Shown here in pieces: positions 37,138-46,966 of a DNA stretch of 64,000 nucleotides. The notes beneath the pieces are model-generated. The model was not told the origin of the DNA, searched no databases, and saw only the letters and a program-made list of their open reading frames with translations. The DNA comes from Robertkochia flava (lineage in GTDB: Bacteria > Bacteroidota > Bacteroidia > Flavobacteriales > Flavobacteriaceae): NCBI RefSeq assembly GCF_020166515.1, contig NZ_JAINZT010000008.1:124001-188000 (forward strand), read 5' to 3'. The position numbers were made by a program, and so were the translations under genes. How positions within the stretch are numbered: the stretch's first letter is position 1; each line of letters begins with the position of its first letter.

Positions 37138-38154
37138 ATGAAAAAGAAGGTCACCCTAAAACAGATCGCAAAAGAACTCGATGTTTCGGTATCCACCGTT
37201 TCCAAGGCACTGCGCAACAGTTCAGAGATCAGCCTGGATACCCGGGAGAAGGTGCAGGCCTTTGCCAAACTCTACAATTACCGGCCCAACAATATTGCCA
37301 TCAGCCTGAAGAACAGAAAGTCGAAGAATATCGGAGTGATCATTCCCGAGATCGTACATCATTTTTTCACCATGGTGATCAGCGGAATCGAGAATGTTGC
37401 CAACAGCAACGGATACAACGTGATCGTTTGTCTTTCCAATGAAAGCTTTGCCAGGGAAGTGGTCAATATGGAGATGCTGGCTCATGGGAGTATCGACGGA
37501 TTTATCATGTCTTTATCCAAGGAAACCCAGGAGAAAGGCGACTACCATCATCTGAGGGAAGTGGTCAACCAGGGCATGCCGCTGGTGATGTTTGACCGGG
37601 TTGCCGATGAGATCTATTGCGATAAGGTGGTGATCGACGATGCTCAGGCGGCCTATAATGCGGTAAATCATCTTATTGCAACGGGTTGTCGGAAGATCGC
37701 CATCATTACCACCGAAGATCATGTGAGTGTCGGGAAATTGCGTACGCTGGGGTACCAGAATGCCCTTCAGGACGCGGGAATACCATTTAACGAAAACCTT
37801 GTAGTAAAAGTGGATGGAGAAGAGGCGTGTGAAAAAGCGGTCCATCAACTTCTTAAGTATCAGGTGGTTGACGGCATTTTCGGAGTTAATGAGCTGTTTG
37901 CCATCATCGCCATGCGAGAGGCGCTTAAACGGGGGTTTAAGGTGCCGGAAGACATCGCGGTGATCGGGTTTACCGATGGGATACTTTCCAAGTACTCTAA
38001 TCCGCCCTTAAGTACGGTAGTGCAGCACGGATTTGAGATCGGGGTCATGGCGGGACAAATGCTTATCGATAAACTGGAGGAGCGGGAAACCGAAGACCAT
38101 TACCGTACAGAGGTGATCAAAACCTCCCTGGAATTGCGTGAATCTACCCGATAG
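37138..38154 (+). CDS. LacI-family regulator of the maltose/starch locus
   Basis: A 338-residue LacI/GalR regulator. The HTH is at residues about 5-25 (LKQIAKELDVSVSTVSKAL), the hinge helix follows (YRPNNIAISLKN), and the sugar-binding domain runs from about 62 to the end. It is divergent from susC2 and upstream of the symporter-phosphorylase-amylase operon, with two operators in its own upstream region, so it probably governs both arms and perhaps itself. Maltose or a related alpha-glucan is the likely effector by context. Bacteroides uses the unrelated SusR for its starch locus, so this is a different control logic. It has a close paralogue at 6664. Confidence 0.93.
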   Translation: MKKKVTLKQIAKELDVSVSTVSKALRNSSEISLDTREKVQAFAKLYNYRPNNIAISLKNRKSKNIGVIIPEIVHHFFTMVISGIENVANSNGYNVIVCLSNESFAREVVNMEMLAHGSIDGFIMSLSKETQEKGDYHHLREVVNQGMPLVMFDRVADEIYCDKVVIDDAQAAYNAVNHLIATGCRKIAIITTEDHVSVGKLRTLGYQNALQDAGIPFNENLVVKVDGEEACEKAVHQLLKYQVVDGIFGVNELFAIIAMREALKRGFKVPEDIAVIGFTDGILSKYSNPPLSTVVQHGFEIGVMAGQMLIDKLEERETEDHYRTEVIKTSLELRESTR

Positions 38155-38205
38155 TTTTTTCGTGCATCAAAGTGTTTTTACTTTAAAACCTGTATATTAG
38201 CGGCT

Positions 38206-38291
38206 CAAAACTTATGCTTATACTTCTCACCTATTATAAGTTTTGATAAGTCGTAGCGCTTATCGTAGTCATAATTAATCACTTACGATAA
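38206..38291 (+). promoter_or_regulatory. Structured leader of the symporter gene with competing hairpins
   Basis: Three inverted repeats share bases. Stem A is CAAAACTTAT (38206-38215) with ATAAGTTTTG (38236-38245). Stem B is GATAAG (38245-38250) with CTTATC (38259-38264). Stem C is TTATCGTA (38260-38267) with TACGATAA (38284-38291), whose last base is the A of the start codon. B and C cannot form together, so the leader could switch between a start-exposed and a start-hidden state. The same repeats could instead be protein-binding sites. Not a known riboswitch class that I recognise. Confidence 0.4.
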
Positions 38292-39832
38292 TGAAAAAGC
38301 GTAAATTAAGTTTCTGGGAGATTTGGAACATGAGTTTCGGTTTTTTGGGAATTCAAATGGGTTTTGCCCTCCAGAATGCCAACGTCAGCAGGATCTTTCA
38401 GACCTTGGGTGCAGATATTGAGGATATTCCCATCCTTTGGGTTGCCGCCCCTTTAACCGGGCTCATCGTGCAACCTATCATCGGATATTTTAGTGACCGG
38501 ACGTGGACGCGCCTGGGGAGAAGAAGGCCCTATTTTTTAGTGGGAGCTATTCTGGCATCTATGGCGTTATTTGTAATGCCGAATTCCCCGGTACTTTGGT
38601 TTGCGGCAGGAATGCTCTGGATCATGGATGCTTCTATTAATGTTTCCATGGAGCCCTTCCGGGCCTTTGTGGGAGATAACCTTCCTAACAGGCAGCGAAC
38701 AAAAGGGTTTGCTATGCAGGCGTTCTTTATAGGGGTTGGCGCCTATGTGGCTTCCCTTTTACCCCAGTTACTTACATGGATGGGGGTATCGAATACCGCT
38801 CCTGAAGGAATGATCCCGGATTCTGTAAAATACTCCTTTTATATCGGAGGTGCTGCTTTTTTCGTCACGGTTCTCTGGACGGTGATCTTTTCCCGGGAAT
38901 ATTCTCCGGAAGAGCTCGCTTCTTTTGAAAGCGAAGATGAAACCTACCAGGAAGAGGAACGTTCCCGGGACTGGTACCAGAGTAACGGAAAGAAGCATCA
39001 GCTTATCGGAGGGGTCGCCCTTGCCATTGGAGTGGCGTTCTCCTACCTCGTGTATCTCTTTGATCTCAAGAAAGACCTTTATGTATTGTCGCTCGGTTTG
39101 GTGGGATTGGGCGGACTGGCCCTGATCATTTCAGGCTGGTACCAGACCCGGCAGAAAACCGACAATGGATTCGTGACCATCATGAATGATTTTCAGTTCA
39201 TGCCCAGGGTGATGAAACAACTGGCGATGGTACAGTTTTTTTCCTGGTTTGCGCTTTTCTCCATGTGGATCTTTACCACAGGGGCAGTTACCGAGCATAT
39301 TTACGGAACAACAGATACCACCTCCGAGCTCTATAATACCGGGGCGAACCAGGTTGGGGCTATGTTTGCCAACTACAATCTTATCGCAGCCATGGCAGCA
39401 TTTTTATTGCCATTATTAGCCAAAAAAACAAGTAGAAAATTTACGCATTTTGTAGCTTTGTTGTTAGGAGGACTGGGGCTTATCTGGGTCTATTTTGTGG
39501 AAGACCCCACCTTCTTTAACCTTGAACTACTACCTATGATCGGGGTGGGTATTGCATGGGCCAGTATTCTATCTGTGCCATATGCCATGCTCTCGGGAGC
39601 CCTGCCATCTTCGAAAATGGGGTATTATATGGGAGTTTTTAACTTCTTTATTGTGATCCCTCAATTGGTAGCCGCTTCCATCCTGGGATTCCTGATCGCA
39701 ACATTTTTTGAGAGCCAACCTGTTTATGCCCTGCTTATCGGTGGGTTTTCCATGATACTTGCCGGATTGCTTTCGCTTAAGGTCGACGATAATGAAGAAT
39801 TTGAAACAAAGGGCGCATCACCAAAGCCCTGA
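38291..39832 (+). CDS. GPH/SLC45-like sugar:cation symporter (maltose transporter)
   Basis: A 513-residue inner-membrane transporter of the major facilitator superfamily, with about 12 hydrophobic segments. Motifs include IGYFSDRTWTRLGRRRPYFLVG between helices 2 and 3, the MFS/GPH signature, and a hydrophilic central loop (EDETYQEEERSRDWYQ) dividing the two halves. Similar proteins in Bacteroidota sit beside maltose phosphorylase and carry maltose or short maltodextrins inward with a proton or sodium ion. It is the first gene of the plus arm and is followed 16 bases later by pgmB. Its leader has competing hairpins reaching the start codon. Confidence 0.88.
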   Translation: MKKRKLSFWEIWNMSFGFLGIQMGFALQNANVSRIFQTLGADIEDIPILWVAAPLTGLIVQPIIGYFSDRTWTRLGRRRPYFLVGAILASMALFVMPNSPVLWFAAGMLWIMDASINVSMEPFRAFVGDNLPNRQRTKGFAMQAFFIGVGAYVASLLPQLLTWMGVSNTAPEGMIPDSVKYSFYIGGAAFFVTVLWTVIFSREYSPEELASFESEDETYQEEERSRDWYQSNGKKHQLIGGVALAIGVAFSYLVYLFDLKKDLYVLSLGLVGLGGLALIISGWYQTRQKTDNGFVTIMNDFQFMPRVMKQLAMVQFFSWFALFSMWIFTTGAVTEHIYGTTDTTSELYNTGANQVGAMFANYNLIAAMAAFLLPLLAKKTSRKFTHFVALLLGGLGLIWVYFVEDPTFFNLELLPMIGVGIAWASILSVPYAMLSGALPSSKMGYYMGVFNFFIVIPQLVAASILGFLIATFFESQPVYALLIGGFSMILAGLLSLKVDDNEEFETKGASPKP

Positions 39833-39848
39833 ATGAAAAAAATAGCAT

Positions 39849-40505
39849 ATGAAAGGATTTATATTTGATCTGGATGGTGTGATCGTAGATACGGCACATT
39901 TTCATTTCCTGGCCTGGAAAAAAACTGCAGATGAACTCGGGCTTGAACTTACCGAAGAAATGAACGAACAATTGAAGGGGGTGAGCCGCATCGATTCGTT
40001 AAAAAAGATACTGGCCTGGGCTGATAAGGAGATCAGCCAGGACCATTTTGATAAACTCACCACAGAAAAGAATACCGATTACCTCTCTTATGTAGAGGAA
40101 ATGACCTCCGGAGATATTCTCCCGGGGGTGGAAGCATTTATCACGCAGATCAAATCCCAGGGCTATCCCGTGGCACTTGGATCGGCAAGTAAAAATGCTC
40201 CCAGGATCCTTAAAAAGATCGGCCTGTTCGATCTGTTTGACACCATCGTGGACGGAAACAGCGTTAAAAAGGCGAAACCCGATCCGGAAGTTTTTGTGAT
40301 CGCTGCCGGAAACCTGGGGGTAGCCCGGGAAGAATGTGTGGTCTTTGAGGACAGCGAAGCCGGAGTGACCGCTGCAAATAATGCAGGCATGGTCTCCATT
40401 GGAATCGGAAGCCCGGAGAACCTGGGGCATGCCGATCACGTTTTTGGAAACTTTACCGAGTTTTCCACAGAATTTATTGTTAACCTAGAACCTAAAGTAA
40501 AATGA
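39849..40505 (+). CDS. pgmB: Beta-phosphoglucomutase
   Basis: A 218-residue HAD-superfamily enzyme that converts beta-D-glucose-1-phosphate to glucose-6-phosphate. Motif I FDLDGVIVD supplies the nucleophile Asp7 and acid/base Asp9. The cap domain follows (residues about 15-85, with KGVSRIDSLKKIL), then motif II (LGSASKN), the Lys motif (KKAKPDPEVF) and motif IV (VFEDSEAGVTAA). It consumes the product of the next gene, whose ATG overlaps this stop by 4 bases, an arrangement that couples the two steps. Confidence 0.93.
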   Translation: MKGFIFDLDGVIVDTAHFHFLAWKKTADELGLELTEEMNEQLKGVSRIDSLKKILAWADKEISQDHFDKLTTEKNTDYLSYVEEMTSGDILPGVEAFITQIKSQGYPVALGSASKNAPRILKKIGLFDLFDTIVDGNSVKKAKPDPEVFVIAAGNLGVAREECVVFEDSEAGVTAANNAGMVSIGIGSPENLGHADHVFGNFTEFSTEFIVNLEPKVK

Positions 40506-42808
40506 ATCAGGATTATATCAAACCAAGTGAGTGGTCTTTAATTGAAGAAGGCTTTGAACCCGATCGCGTACGGTCGTCAGAAAGTTTGTTTAGTATCGGA
40601 AACGGGGCCATGGGCCAGCGTGCCAACTTTGAAGAGCATTACAGCGGGAAAACTTTCCAGGGGAGTTATATAGCCGGTGTATACTACCCGGATAAGACCA
40701 GGGTAGGTTGGTGGAAGAACGGGTACCCCGAGTATTTCGCCAAGGTGCTCAATGCTCCAAATTGGATCGGTATTGATGTACAGGTTAACGGGGAACAACT
40801 CGATCTCAATGCCTGTAAAAAAGTGTCGGATTACCGCCGGGAACTGAACATGAAGGGGGGGTGGTACCAAAGAAGCTTTAAAGCCGTTCTGAATAACGGT
40901 ACCGAGATCGAAGTGTGTGCTACGCGGTTTTTGAGCCTTGATATCGACGAGGTGGGTGCAATTAAATTCGAAGTAACGCCTTTGAACGGGGATGCGGAGA
41001 TCACCTTTACACCTTATGTAGACGGAGGGATCACCAATGAAGACTCTAACTGGGATGATAAGTTCTGGGATGTATATGAAGCCGGAACCGAAAAGGATTA
41101 CGGTTATGTCATGTCTATGACCATGAAAACCGGATTTCATGTGTGTACCGGAATGCGTGCAGCCTTAATGGTAGACGGCAAATTGCAGAACCAGGAACCC
41201 GCAGCAGAAAGTACTGCCCTGAAGTCAAGCCTGACCTATAAGGCGAAGGTGCTGAGAAACACCACCGCGACCCTGGTTAAAATGGCAGGATATGTAACTT
41301 CCCTGAACCACGACAAAGCCACCTTGCGTAGCGCCTCTGAAAAGGCGTTGAACAAGGCTGTGGAGATCGGTTTTGAGGAATTGAAGAATATGCAGGCAGC
41401 CAGTTGGGGAGCGATCTGGGATATGGCCGATATTACCATAGAAGGGGATGTGAAGGCACAGCAGGGAATTCGTTTTAATATTTTCCAGCTTAACCAGACC
41501 TACCTCGGAAGGGATGCCCGTCTGAATATCGGACCTAAAGGATTTACCGGAGAGAAGTATGGAGGAAGTACCTATTGGGATACCGAAGCCTACTGTTTGC
41601 CTTTTTACATGGCAACCAAGGATGCTCAGGTGGCCAGGAACCTGCTCAAATACAGGTATAACCACCTGGAAAAAGCGATTGAGAATGCAGGGAAGCTCGG
41701 CTTTAAGAACGGTGCAGCCCTGTACCCGATGGTTACCATGAACGGGGAAGAATGCCATAACGAGTGGGAGATCACCTTTGAAGAGATCCACCGGAATGGA
41801 GCCATAGCCTTTGCCATTTACAACTACGTGCGTTACACCGGAGATTACAGCTATGTCCCTGAAATGGGACTCGAGGTGCTTATCGGTATTGCCAGGTTCT
41901 GGCATCAGCGGGCCAACTATTCGGCTCAGAAAGATAAGTACGTGATCCTTGGGGTAACCGGACCAAACGAATACGAAAACAACGTTAACAATAACTGGTA
42001 TACCAACTACATTGCAAAATGGTGTATCGAATACGCCAAGGAGCAACTCGACAGGGTAAAAGCCGATTACGGTGCAGATCATTCGAGAATCCTTGCCAAA
42101 ACAAAACTTACCGAGGCCGAGATCGCCGAATGGATGAAGGTAGCCGGAAATATGTACTTCCCTTACTCGGAAGAGCATGGCGTTTACCTCCAGCAGGACG
42201 GATTCCTGGATAAGGAGATGGTAAAAGTTGCCGATCTGGATCCTTCACAGCGTCCGATCAACCAGCATTGGTCATGGGATCACATTCTGAGATCTCCATA
42301 CATCAAACAGGCCGATACCCTGCAGGGCTTCTACTTCTTTGAAGACCATTTCAGTAAGGAAGCGCTTGAAAAGCATTTTGACTTCTATGAGCCTTTCACG
42401 GTTCATGAATCTTCCCTGTCGCCCTGTGTACATTCCATTCAGGCCGCCGTATTGAACCGGATGGATCAGGCCTATACCTTTTACCTGAGAACTTCCAGGC
42501 TGGATCTGGACGATTATAACAAGGAGGTGCACGAGGGACTTCACATTACCTCTATGGCAGGAACGTGGATGAGTATTGTAGAAGGTTTTGGAGGCATGCG
42601 GGTTAAGAATGATATGCTGTCGCTCGAACCCCGTATCCCTTCCCAGTGGGATTCCTATTCCTTTAAAGTGAATTTCAGGGATACTATCCTTAAGGTTGAA
42701 GTGAAGCAAAACGAAACCGTAGTGAAGATCGAAAAAGGAGGGGCAATGCAGTTGATGGTGAATGGTAAAAAGCTCGAGGTTACTCCTGAAAAAACAGTAT
42801 CCGCTTAA
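40502..42808 (+). CDS. mapA: GH65 maltose phosphorylase
   Basis: A 768-residue cytoplasmic inverting phosphorylase: maltose plus phosphate gives beta-glucose-1-phosphate and glucose. The N-terminal beta-sandwich (residues 1-270) leads through a linker to the (alpha/alpha)6 barrel. The catalytic acid is Glu490 in VTGPNEYENNVNNNWYTNY; TYWDTEAYCLPFYM (357-370) lines the pocket. The C-terminal strand domain includes YSFKVNFRDTILKVEV. Preference for maltose over trehalose or kojibiose is inferred from the GPNEYENNVNNNWYTN loop and from the neighbouring amylases. Confidence 0.92.
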   Translation: MNQDYIKPSEWSLIEEGFEPDRVRSSESLFSIGNGAMGQRANFEEHYSGKTFQGSYIAGVYYPDKTRVGWWKNGYPEYFAKVLNAPNWIGIDVQVNGEQLDLNACKKVSDYRRELNMKGGWYQRSFKAVLNNGTEIEVCATRFLSLDIDEVGAIKFEVTPLNGDAEITFTPYVDGGITNEDSNWDDKFWDVYEAGTEKDYGYVMSMTMKTGFHVCTGMRAALMVDGKLQNQEPAAESTALKSSLTYKAKVLRNTTATLVKMAGYVTSLNHDKATLRSASEKALNKAVEIGFEELKNMQAASWGAIWDMADITIEGDVKAQQGIRFNIFQLNQTYLGRDARLNIGPKGFTGEKYGGSTYWDTEAYCLPFYMATKDAQVARNLLKYRYNHLEKAIENAGKLGFKNGAALYPMVTMNGEECHNEWEITFEEIHRNGAIAFAIYNYVRYTGDYSYVPEMGLEVLIGIARFWHQRANYSAQKDKYVILGVTGPNEYENNVNNNWYTNYIAKWCIEYAKEQLDRVKADYGADHSRILAKTKLTEAEIAEWMKVAGNMYFPYSEEHGVYLQQDGFLDKEMVKVADLDPSQRPINQHWSWDHILRSPYIKQADTLQGFYFFEDHFSKEALEKHFDFYEPFTVHESSLSPCVHSIQAAVLNRMDQAYTFYLRTSRLDLDDYNKEVHEGLHITSMAGTWMSIVEGFGGMRVKNDMLSLEPRIPSQWDSYSFKVNFRDTILKVEVKQNETVVKIEKGGAMQLMVNGKKLEVTPEKTVSA

Positions 42809-42828
42809 ACCATTATATACTATCCCAA

Positions 42829-44664
42829 ATGCGAATTTATTTACTTAAAGCCTTATTGCTGTTGTGGACAGGCGTGGCCTGTTCGCAGCAGTTAAAGGTA
42901 GAACCGCCTAACTGGTGGGTCGGAATGCACCGGTCTGAGATCCAGCTTCTGGTCTATGGAGAAGAAATTTCTGCTCTTGAACCCGTTTCAGAGCAGCTTA
43001 CTATAGTTGCTACGGAGCGGACAGAAAACCCGAATTACCTTTTTATTACTTTAGAAACAAAAGGACTGCAGCCTGGGACGTACCCGATAGTTCTGGAACA
43101 GGAGGGGAAGCAGGTCTATACAGTAGACTACGAACTCAGGTCCCGCAGGGAAGGATCGGCCGGTAGAAAAGGGTTCGACTCTTCGGACCTGATCTACCTG
43201 ATCATGCCCGACAGGTTTGCCAATGGCGATCCCGGTAACGACAGTCATCCCGATCTTATAGAGAGGGCCAACAGGAATCTGCCCGGAGGCAGGCACGGAG
43301 GGGATATCCAGGGGATCATCGATCATCTGGATTATATAAAAGAACTCGGGGCAACGGCCATTTGGAGTACCCCCTTATGTGAGGATAATGATACGGTGTA
43401 TTCCTATCATACCTACGCCCAAAGTGATGTGTACCAGATAGACAAGCGCTACGGAACCAATGAGGATTACCGGCGCCTTGCCGCTGAGCTTCACAAAAGG
43501 GATATGAAGCTTATCAAGGATTATGTTACCAACCATTGGGGGTTGCAGCACTGGATCATTCAGGACCTTCCGGAGTACGACTGGATACACCAGTTTCCCG
43601 GTTACGGACAAACCAATTACCGCATGACCACGCAGATGGACCCTCATGCCTCTCAGATCGATACCCGGTATAATGAAGATGGGTGGTTCGTGAAAAGTAT
43701 GCCTGACCTGAATCAGCGAAACCCCAAGGTGCTTAACTACCTGGTGCAAAATGCGATCTGGTGGGTGGAGTATGCGGATCTGGACGGATTCCGGGTTGAC
43801 ACCTATTCTTATGGAAATAAAGAGGGGATGGCTGCATGGACCAAGGCCGTTATGGATGAATACCCCAACTTTAATATCGTAGGCGAGGTCTGGATGCACG
43901 ATCAGGCACAGAACGCTTACTGGCAAAAGGACAGTAAGCTGGGGGCTATCCAGAATTTTAATTCCCATCTGCCCTCGGTAATGGACTTCACCCTCCATAA
44001 TGCCATCACAGAGGCGTTTGGAGAAGAGGCCGCATGGAACAAAGGAATGATCAGGGTGTATGAGAATTTTGTGAATGATTTTCTGTATCCTGATATCAAT
44101 AATATCCTTGTCTTTGCTGAAAATCACGATACCATGCGTATCAATGAGCTGTATCCTGAATTCGAGGATTACAATCTTATTATGACACTGCTGGCCACGA
44201 CCAGGGGTATACCCCAGATCTACTATGGCAGCGAGATCGGCATGATGGGCGATAAGGCCAAAGGGGATGCCGATATCAGAAGAGATTTCCCCGGGGGCTG
44301 GGCAGGAGATAAGAATAATGCGTTTACCCCTGATACCAGGAAGGGGAAACAATCGGCTTACCTTTTCTTCAGCCAGGTACTATTTAACTGGCGAAAGACC
44401 GCAGAGGCCGTTCACAAAGGCGAAATGATCCATTTTGTGCCCTGGGAGGACGTTTATGTGTACTTCAGAATCTATAATGAAGAAAAGGTCATGGTTATTC
44501 TCAATAACAATCCTGATGTGGTCAGACTTGACTTTGACAGGTTTGCGGAGGTGATGAAGAGGGCGACAGTTGGGGAGGAGGTCCTTACCGGATCTACCGT
44601 GGATCTTACTGAAGGCTATCTCATGTTAAAAGGGAAAACCCCCATGATCCTGGAATTAAAGTAA
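42829..44664 (+). CDS. GH13 neopullulanase/cyclomaltodextrinase-like enzyme (SusA-like)
   Basis: A 611-residue exported GH13 enzyme. The N-terminus has either a lipoprotein Cys18 (TGVACS) or a type I cleavage site. An N-terminal beta-sandwich (residues about 22-105) like that of cyclomaltodextrinases precedes the barrel. Region I is DYVTNH (231-236), nucleophile Asp324 in GFRVDTY, acid/base Glu353 in IVGEVWMHD and transition-state Asp434 in FAENHDTMR. It probably trims maltodextrins in the periplasm, like SusA. It is 20 bases after the phosphorylase and 9 bases before the next amylase. Confidence 0.9.
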   Translation: MRIYLLKALLLLWTGVACSQQLKVEPPNWWVGMHRSEIQLLVYGEEISALEPVSEQLTIVATERTENPNYLFITLETKGLQPGTYPIVLEQEGKQVYTVDYELRSRREGSAGRKGFDSSDLIYLIMPDRFANGDPGNDSHPDLIERANRNLPGGRHGGDIQGIIDHLDYIKELGATAIWSTPLCEDNDTVYSYHTYAQSDVYQIDKRYGTNEDYRRLAAELHKRDMKLIKDYVTNHWGLQHWIIQDLPEYDWIHQFPGYGQTNYRMTTQMDPHASQIDTRYNEDGWFVKSMPDLNQRNPKVLNYLVQNAIWWVEYADLDGFRVDTYSYGNKEGMAAWTKAVMDEYPNFNIVGEVWMHDQAQNAYWQKDSKLGAIQNFNSHLPSVMDFTLHNAITEAFGEEAAWNKGMIRVYENFVNDFLYPDINNILVFAENHDTMRINELYPEFEDYNLIMTLLATTRGIPQIYYGSEIGMMGDKAKGDADIRRDFPGGWAGDKNNAFTPDTRKGKQSAYLFFSQVLFNWRKTAEAVHKGEMIHFVPWEDVYVYFRIYNEEKVMVILNNNPDVVRLDFDRFAEVMKRATVGEEVLTGSTVDLTEGYLMLKGKTPMILELK

Positions 44665-44673
44665 AAGACTTTT

Positions 44674-46965
44674 ATGAGGAATTTATATACACTGTTTAGC
44701 GGGGTTCTGGCTGGTCTGGTCATGACCCATTGTGCCCCGGCAGCGGAAGAACATAAGTATTCGGTGATCGAATCCCTGGCTACGCCGGTTTACCTCTCTC
44801 CGGAGAATAATGTGATCGTGATGCAGGATTATTTCACCAGCCCGGGTGAAATTGACTCTGTTGCTGCTAACAAGGGGTATGATCTGCGATGGAATGAGGC
44901 GCACTCCGCACTCACGGTAACGGAAGCAAAAGGGATGCATCCGGTAGCGAACCTCAGGGTCTATACCAGGGGAGGAGTGGTCAATGATATTCCGGTATTT
45001 AAAAGTACAGCCACCGAGGTGAACTTTACCTTTGAAGACCCGGAAAAGACCTATGAACAGGTTATGGTAAAAGGCGCATTTAACGGATGGGTTCCGGAAC
45101 GTTCCCCCATGACCTGGAAGGATGGAAGCTGGCAATATAAAGCGGTATTTTATCCCGGAGATCACCAGTATCTTTTTGTAGCCGACGGGCAGGAAATGAC
45201 CGATCCGGGGAATGCCAACCGGCAGCCTAATGGTTTCGGAGGATTTAACTCTATCCTTACCGTTGGCAATGGAGCCACCGGGGGCCTGGTGGGATTTTCA
45301 AACCTGACAGGAAAGCAGCTTACCCTGAGAGCCGATAAACCTCTGGAGGGGGTGTTGGTCTACCTGGATAACCAGCTCATTTCTGAAGACCGGGTAACTG
45401 TCGGAGACAAGGAGGTGCTGATCCAATTGCCTGAACATACCCGGGAGGGCAGGAGTTTTTTAAGGGTGTATCCCTATGATCAAAACGGGTTGACAAACGA
45501 TATGCTCATACCCCTTGCGAACGGGCAGGTGGTTACCAATACCGAAGACCTTAGCCGGACCGATTTTCATACCCAGGTCATGTACTTTCTGATGGTAGAC
45601 CGATTTCGCGACGGAGATCCTTCCAATACCAGGAAGGTGGATAATGACACTATTTTGCCCATTGCCAATTATTTCGGCGGCGACCTTCAGGGGGTAGTAG
45701 ACAAGATCGATGATGGATATTTCCGGGAGCTGGGTATTAATACCATTTGGTTATCGCCCATCACCCAGAATACGGAAGGGGCCTACGGATTGTGGAAGGA
45801 GCCTTATACACGGTTTTCCGGCTATCACGGGTACTGGCCGGTTTCGAATACCAGGATCGATTACCGGTTTGGAAACGAAGCCGTGTTAAAAGAACTGATT
45901 GCCAAGGCCCATGAAAACGGAATGAATGTGATCCTGGATTATGTGGCCAATCATGTACACAAAGAGCATCCCCTCTATAAGGAACACCCGGAATGGGCGA
46001 CCTCCCTTTACCTGCCGGATGGTTCGATGAATACGGAGAGGTGGGACGACCACCGTCTTACCACCTGGTTTGATACGCATTTACCCACTCTTGATTTTTC
46101 ACAGCCTGAAGTAGTGGAAAAAATGACCGACTCTGCTGCCTACTGGGTGACGAATTTTGAGCTCGACGGATTTCGTCACGATGCTACCAAACATATTCAG
46201 GAGAATTTCTGGCGTACCCTAACCCATAAGGTAAGAAGCCGTGTGGACAGGCCGATCTACCAGATCGGGGAGACCTACGGAAGCTATGACCTGATCCGGA
46301 GTTATGTGAACACAGGGATGCTGGATGCCCAGTTCGATTTTAATCTTTACGACGCCTCGGTAGCGGCATTTGCAAAAGATGATTCTTCTTTCGGAGCCCT
46401 GGCAAGGGCGGTGGAACAGGGTATGGAGTATTTCGGAAGTCACCATTTGATGGGGAATATCACCGGAAACCAGGACCGGGCCAGGTTTATTAGCTACGCC
46501 TCTGGGGATGTGCGCTTCGATGAAGATGCTAAAGCCGCAGGTTGGACCCGGGATATCGAAATCTCCGACTCGACAGCTTTTAAAAGGCTGGAGATGTTAC
46601 ATGCCTTTAACCTGGTAATTCCCGGAGTACCTTGTATTTATTACGGGGATGAATACGGAGTGCCCGGAGGTAATGATCCGGACAACCGCCGCCAGATGAA
46701 ATTTAAAGGTTTAAGCGATAAAGAAGCTGCCCTCAGGGCTACGGTTAGTGACCTGGTGAAGATGCGCACCGGGAACATGGCATTGCTTTACGGAACCACA
46801 GAATTAAGCCTGCCTCAGGACCGGGTTATGGCGATAAAAAGATCTTATCTTAAAGATGAGGTAACGGTGATCTTTAATAAAACGGATAAGGAATTCTCGG
46901 GAGAGGTGTTCGGAAAAACCGTTTCGGTGCCTCCTCATGACTACAGCATTATAATTAAGAATTAA
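44674..46965 (+). CDS. GH13 lipoprotein with CBM48-like domain
   Basis: A 763-residue lipoprotein (Cys20 in MTHCAPAAEE). A CBM48-like beta-sandwich lies around residues 115-200 (VMVKGAFNGWVPERSPM), with a second sandwich to about 285. The GH13 barrel follows: region I DYVANH (422-427), nucleophile Asp503 in GFRHDATKH, acid/base Glu533 in IGETYGSYD. Region IV reads GNQDRARF, so Asp601 is kept but the usual His before it is Gln600. The His normally contacts the sugar at subsite -1, so specificity or rate may differ. It lies between two further GH13 genes and ends one base before the next ATG. Confidence 0.88.
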   Translation: MRNLYTLFSGVLAGLVMTHCAPAAEEHKYSVIESLATPVYLSPENNVIVMQDYFTSPGEIDSVAANKGYDLRWNEAHSALTVTEAKGMHPVANLRVYTRGGVVNDIPVFKSTATEVNFTFEDPEKTYEQVMVKGAFNGWVPERSPMTWKDGSWQYKAVFYPGDHQYLFVADGQEMTDPGNANRQPNGFGGFNSILTVGNGATGGLVGFSNLTGKQLTLRADKPLEGVLVYLDNQLISEDRVTVGDKEVLIQLPEHTREGRSFLRVYPYDQNGLTNDMLIPLANGQVVTNTEDLSRTDFHTQVMYFLMVDRFRDGDPSNTRKVDNDTILPIANYFGGDLQGVVDKIDDGYFRELGINTIWLSPITQNTEGAYGLWKEPYTRFSGYHGYWPVSNTRIDYRFGNEAVLKELIAKAHENGMNVILDYVANHVHKEHPLYKEHPEWATSLYLPDGSMNTERWDDHRLTTWFDTHLPTLDFSQPEVVEKMTDSAAYWVTNFELDGFRHDATKHIQENFWRTLTHKVRSRVDRPIYQIGETYGSYDLIRSYVNTGMLDAQFDFNLYDASVAAFAKDDSSFGALARAVEQGMEYFGSHHLMGNITGNQDRARFISYASGDVRFDEDAKAAGWTRDIEISDSTAFKRLEMLHAFNLVIPGVPCIYYGDEYGVPGGNDPDNRRQMKFKGLSDKEAALRATVSDLVKMRTGNMALLYGTTELSLPQDRVMAIKRSYLKDEVTVIFNKTDKEFSGEVFGKTVSVPPHDYSIIIKN

Positions 46966-46966
46966 C

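Noticed and set aside
41225-42178. 317-residue frame antisense to the maltose phosphorylase gene
   Set aside because: The opposite strand encodes a complete GH65 enzyme with its catalytic motif; the antisense frame has no recognisable domain.
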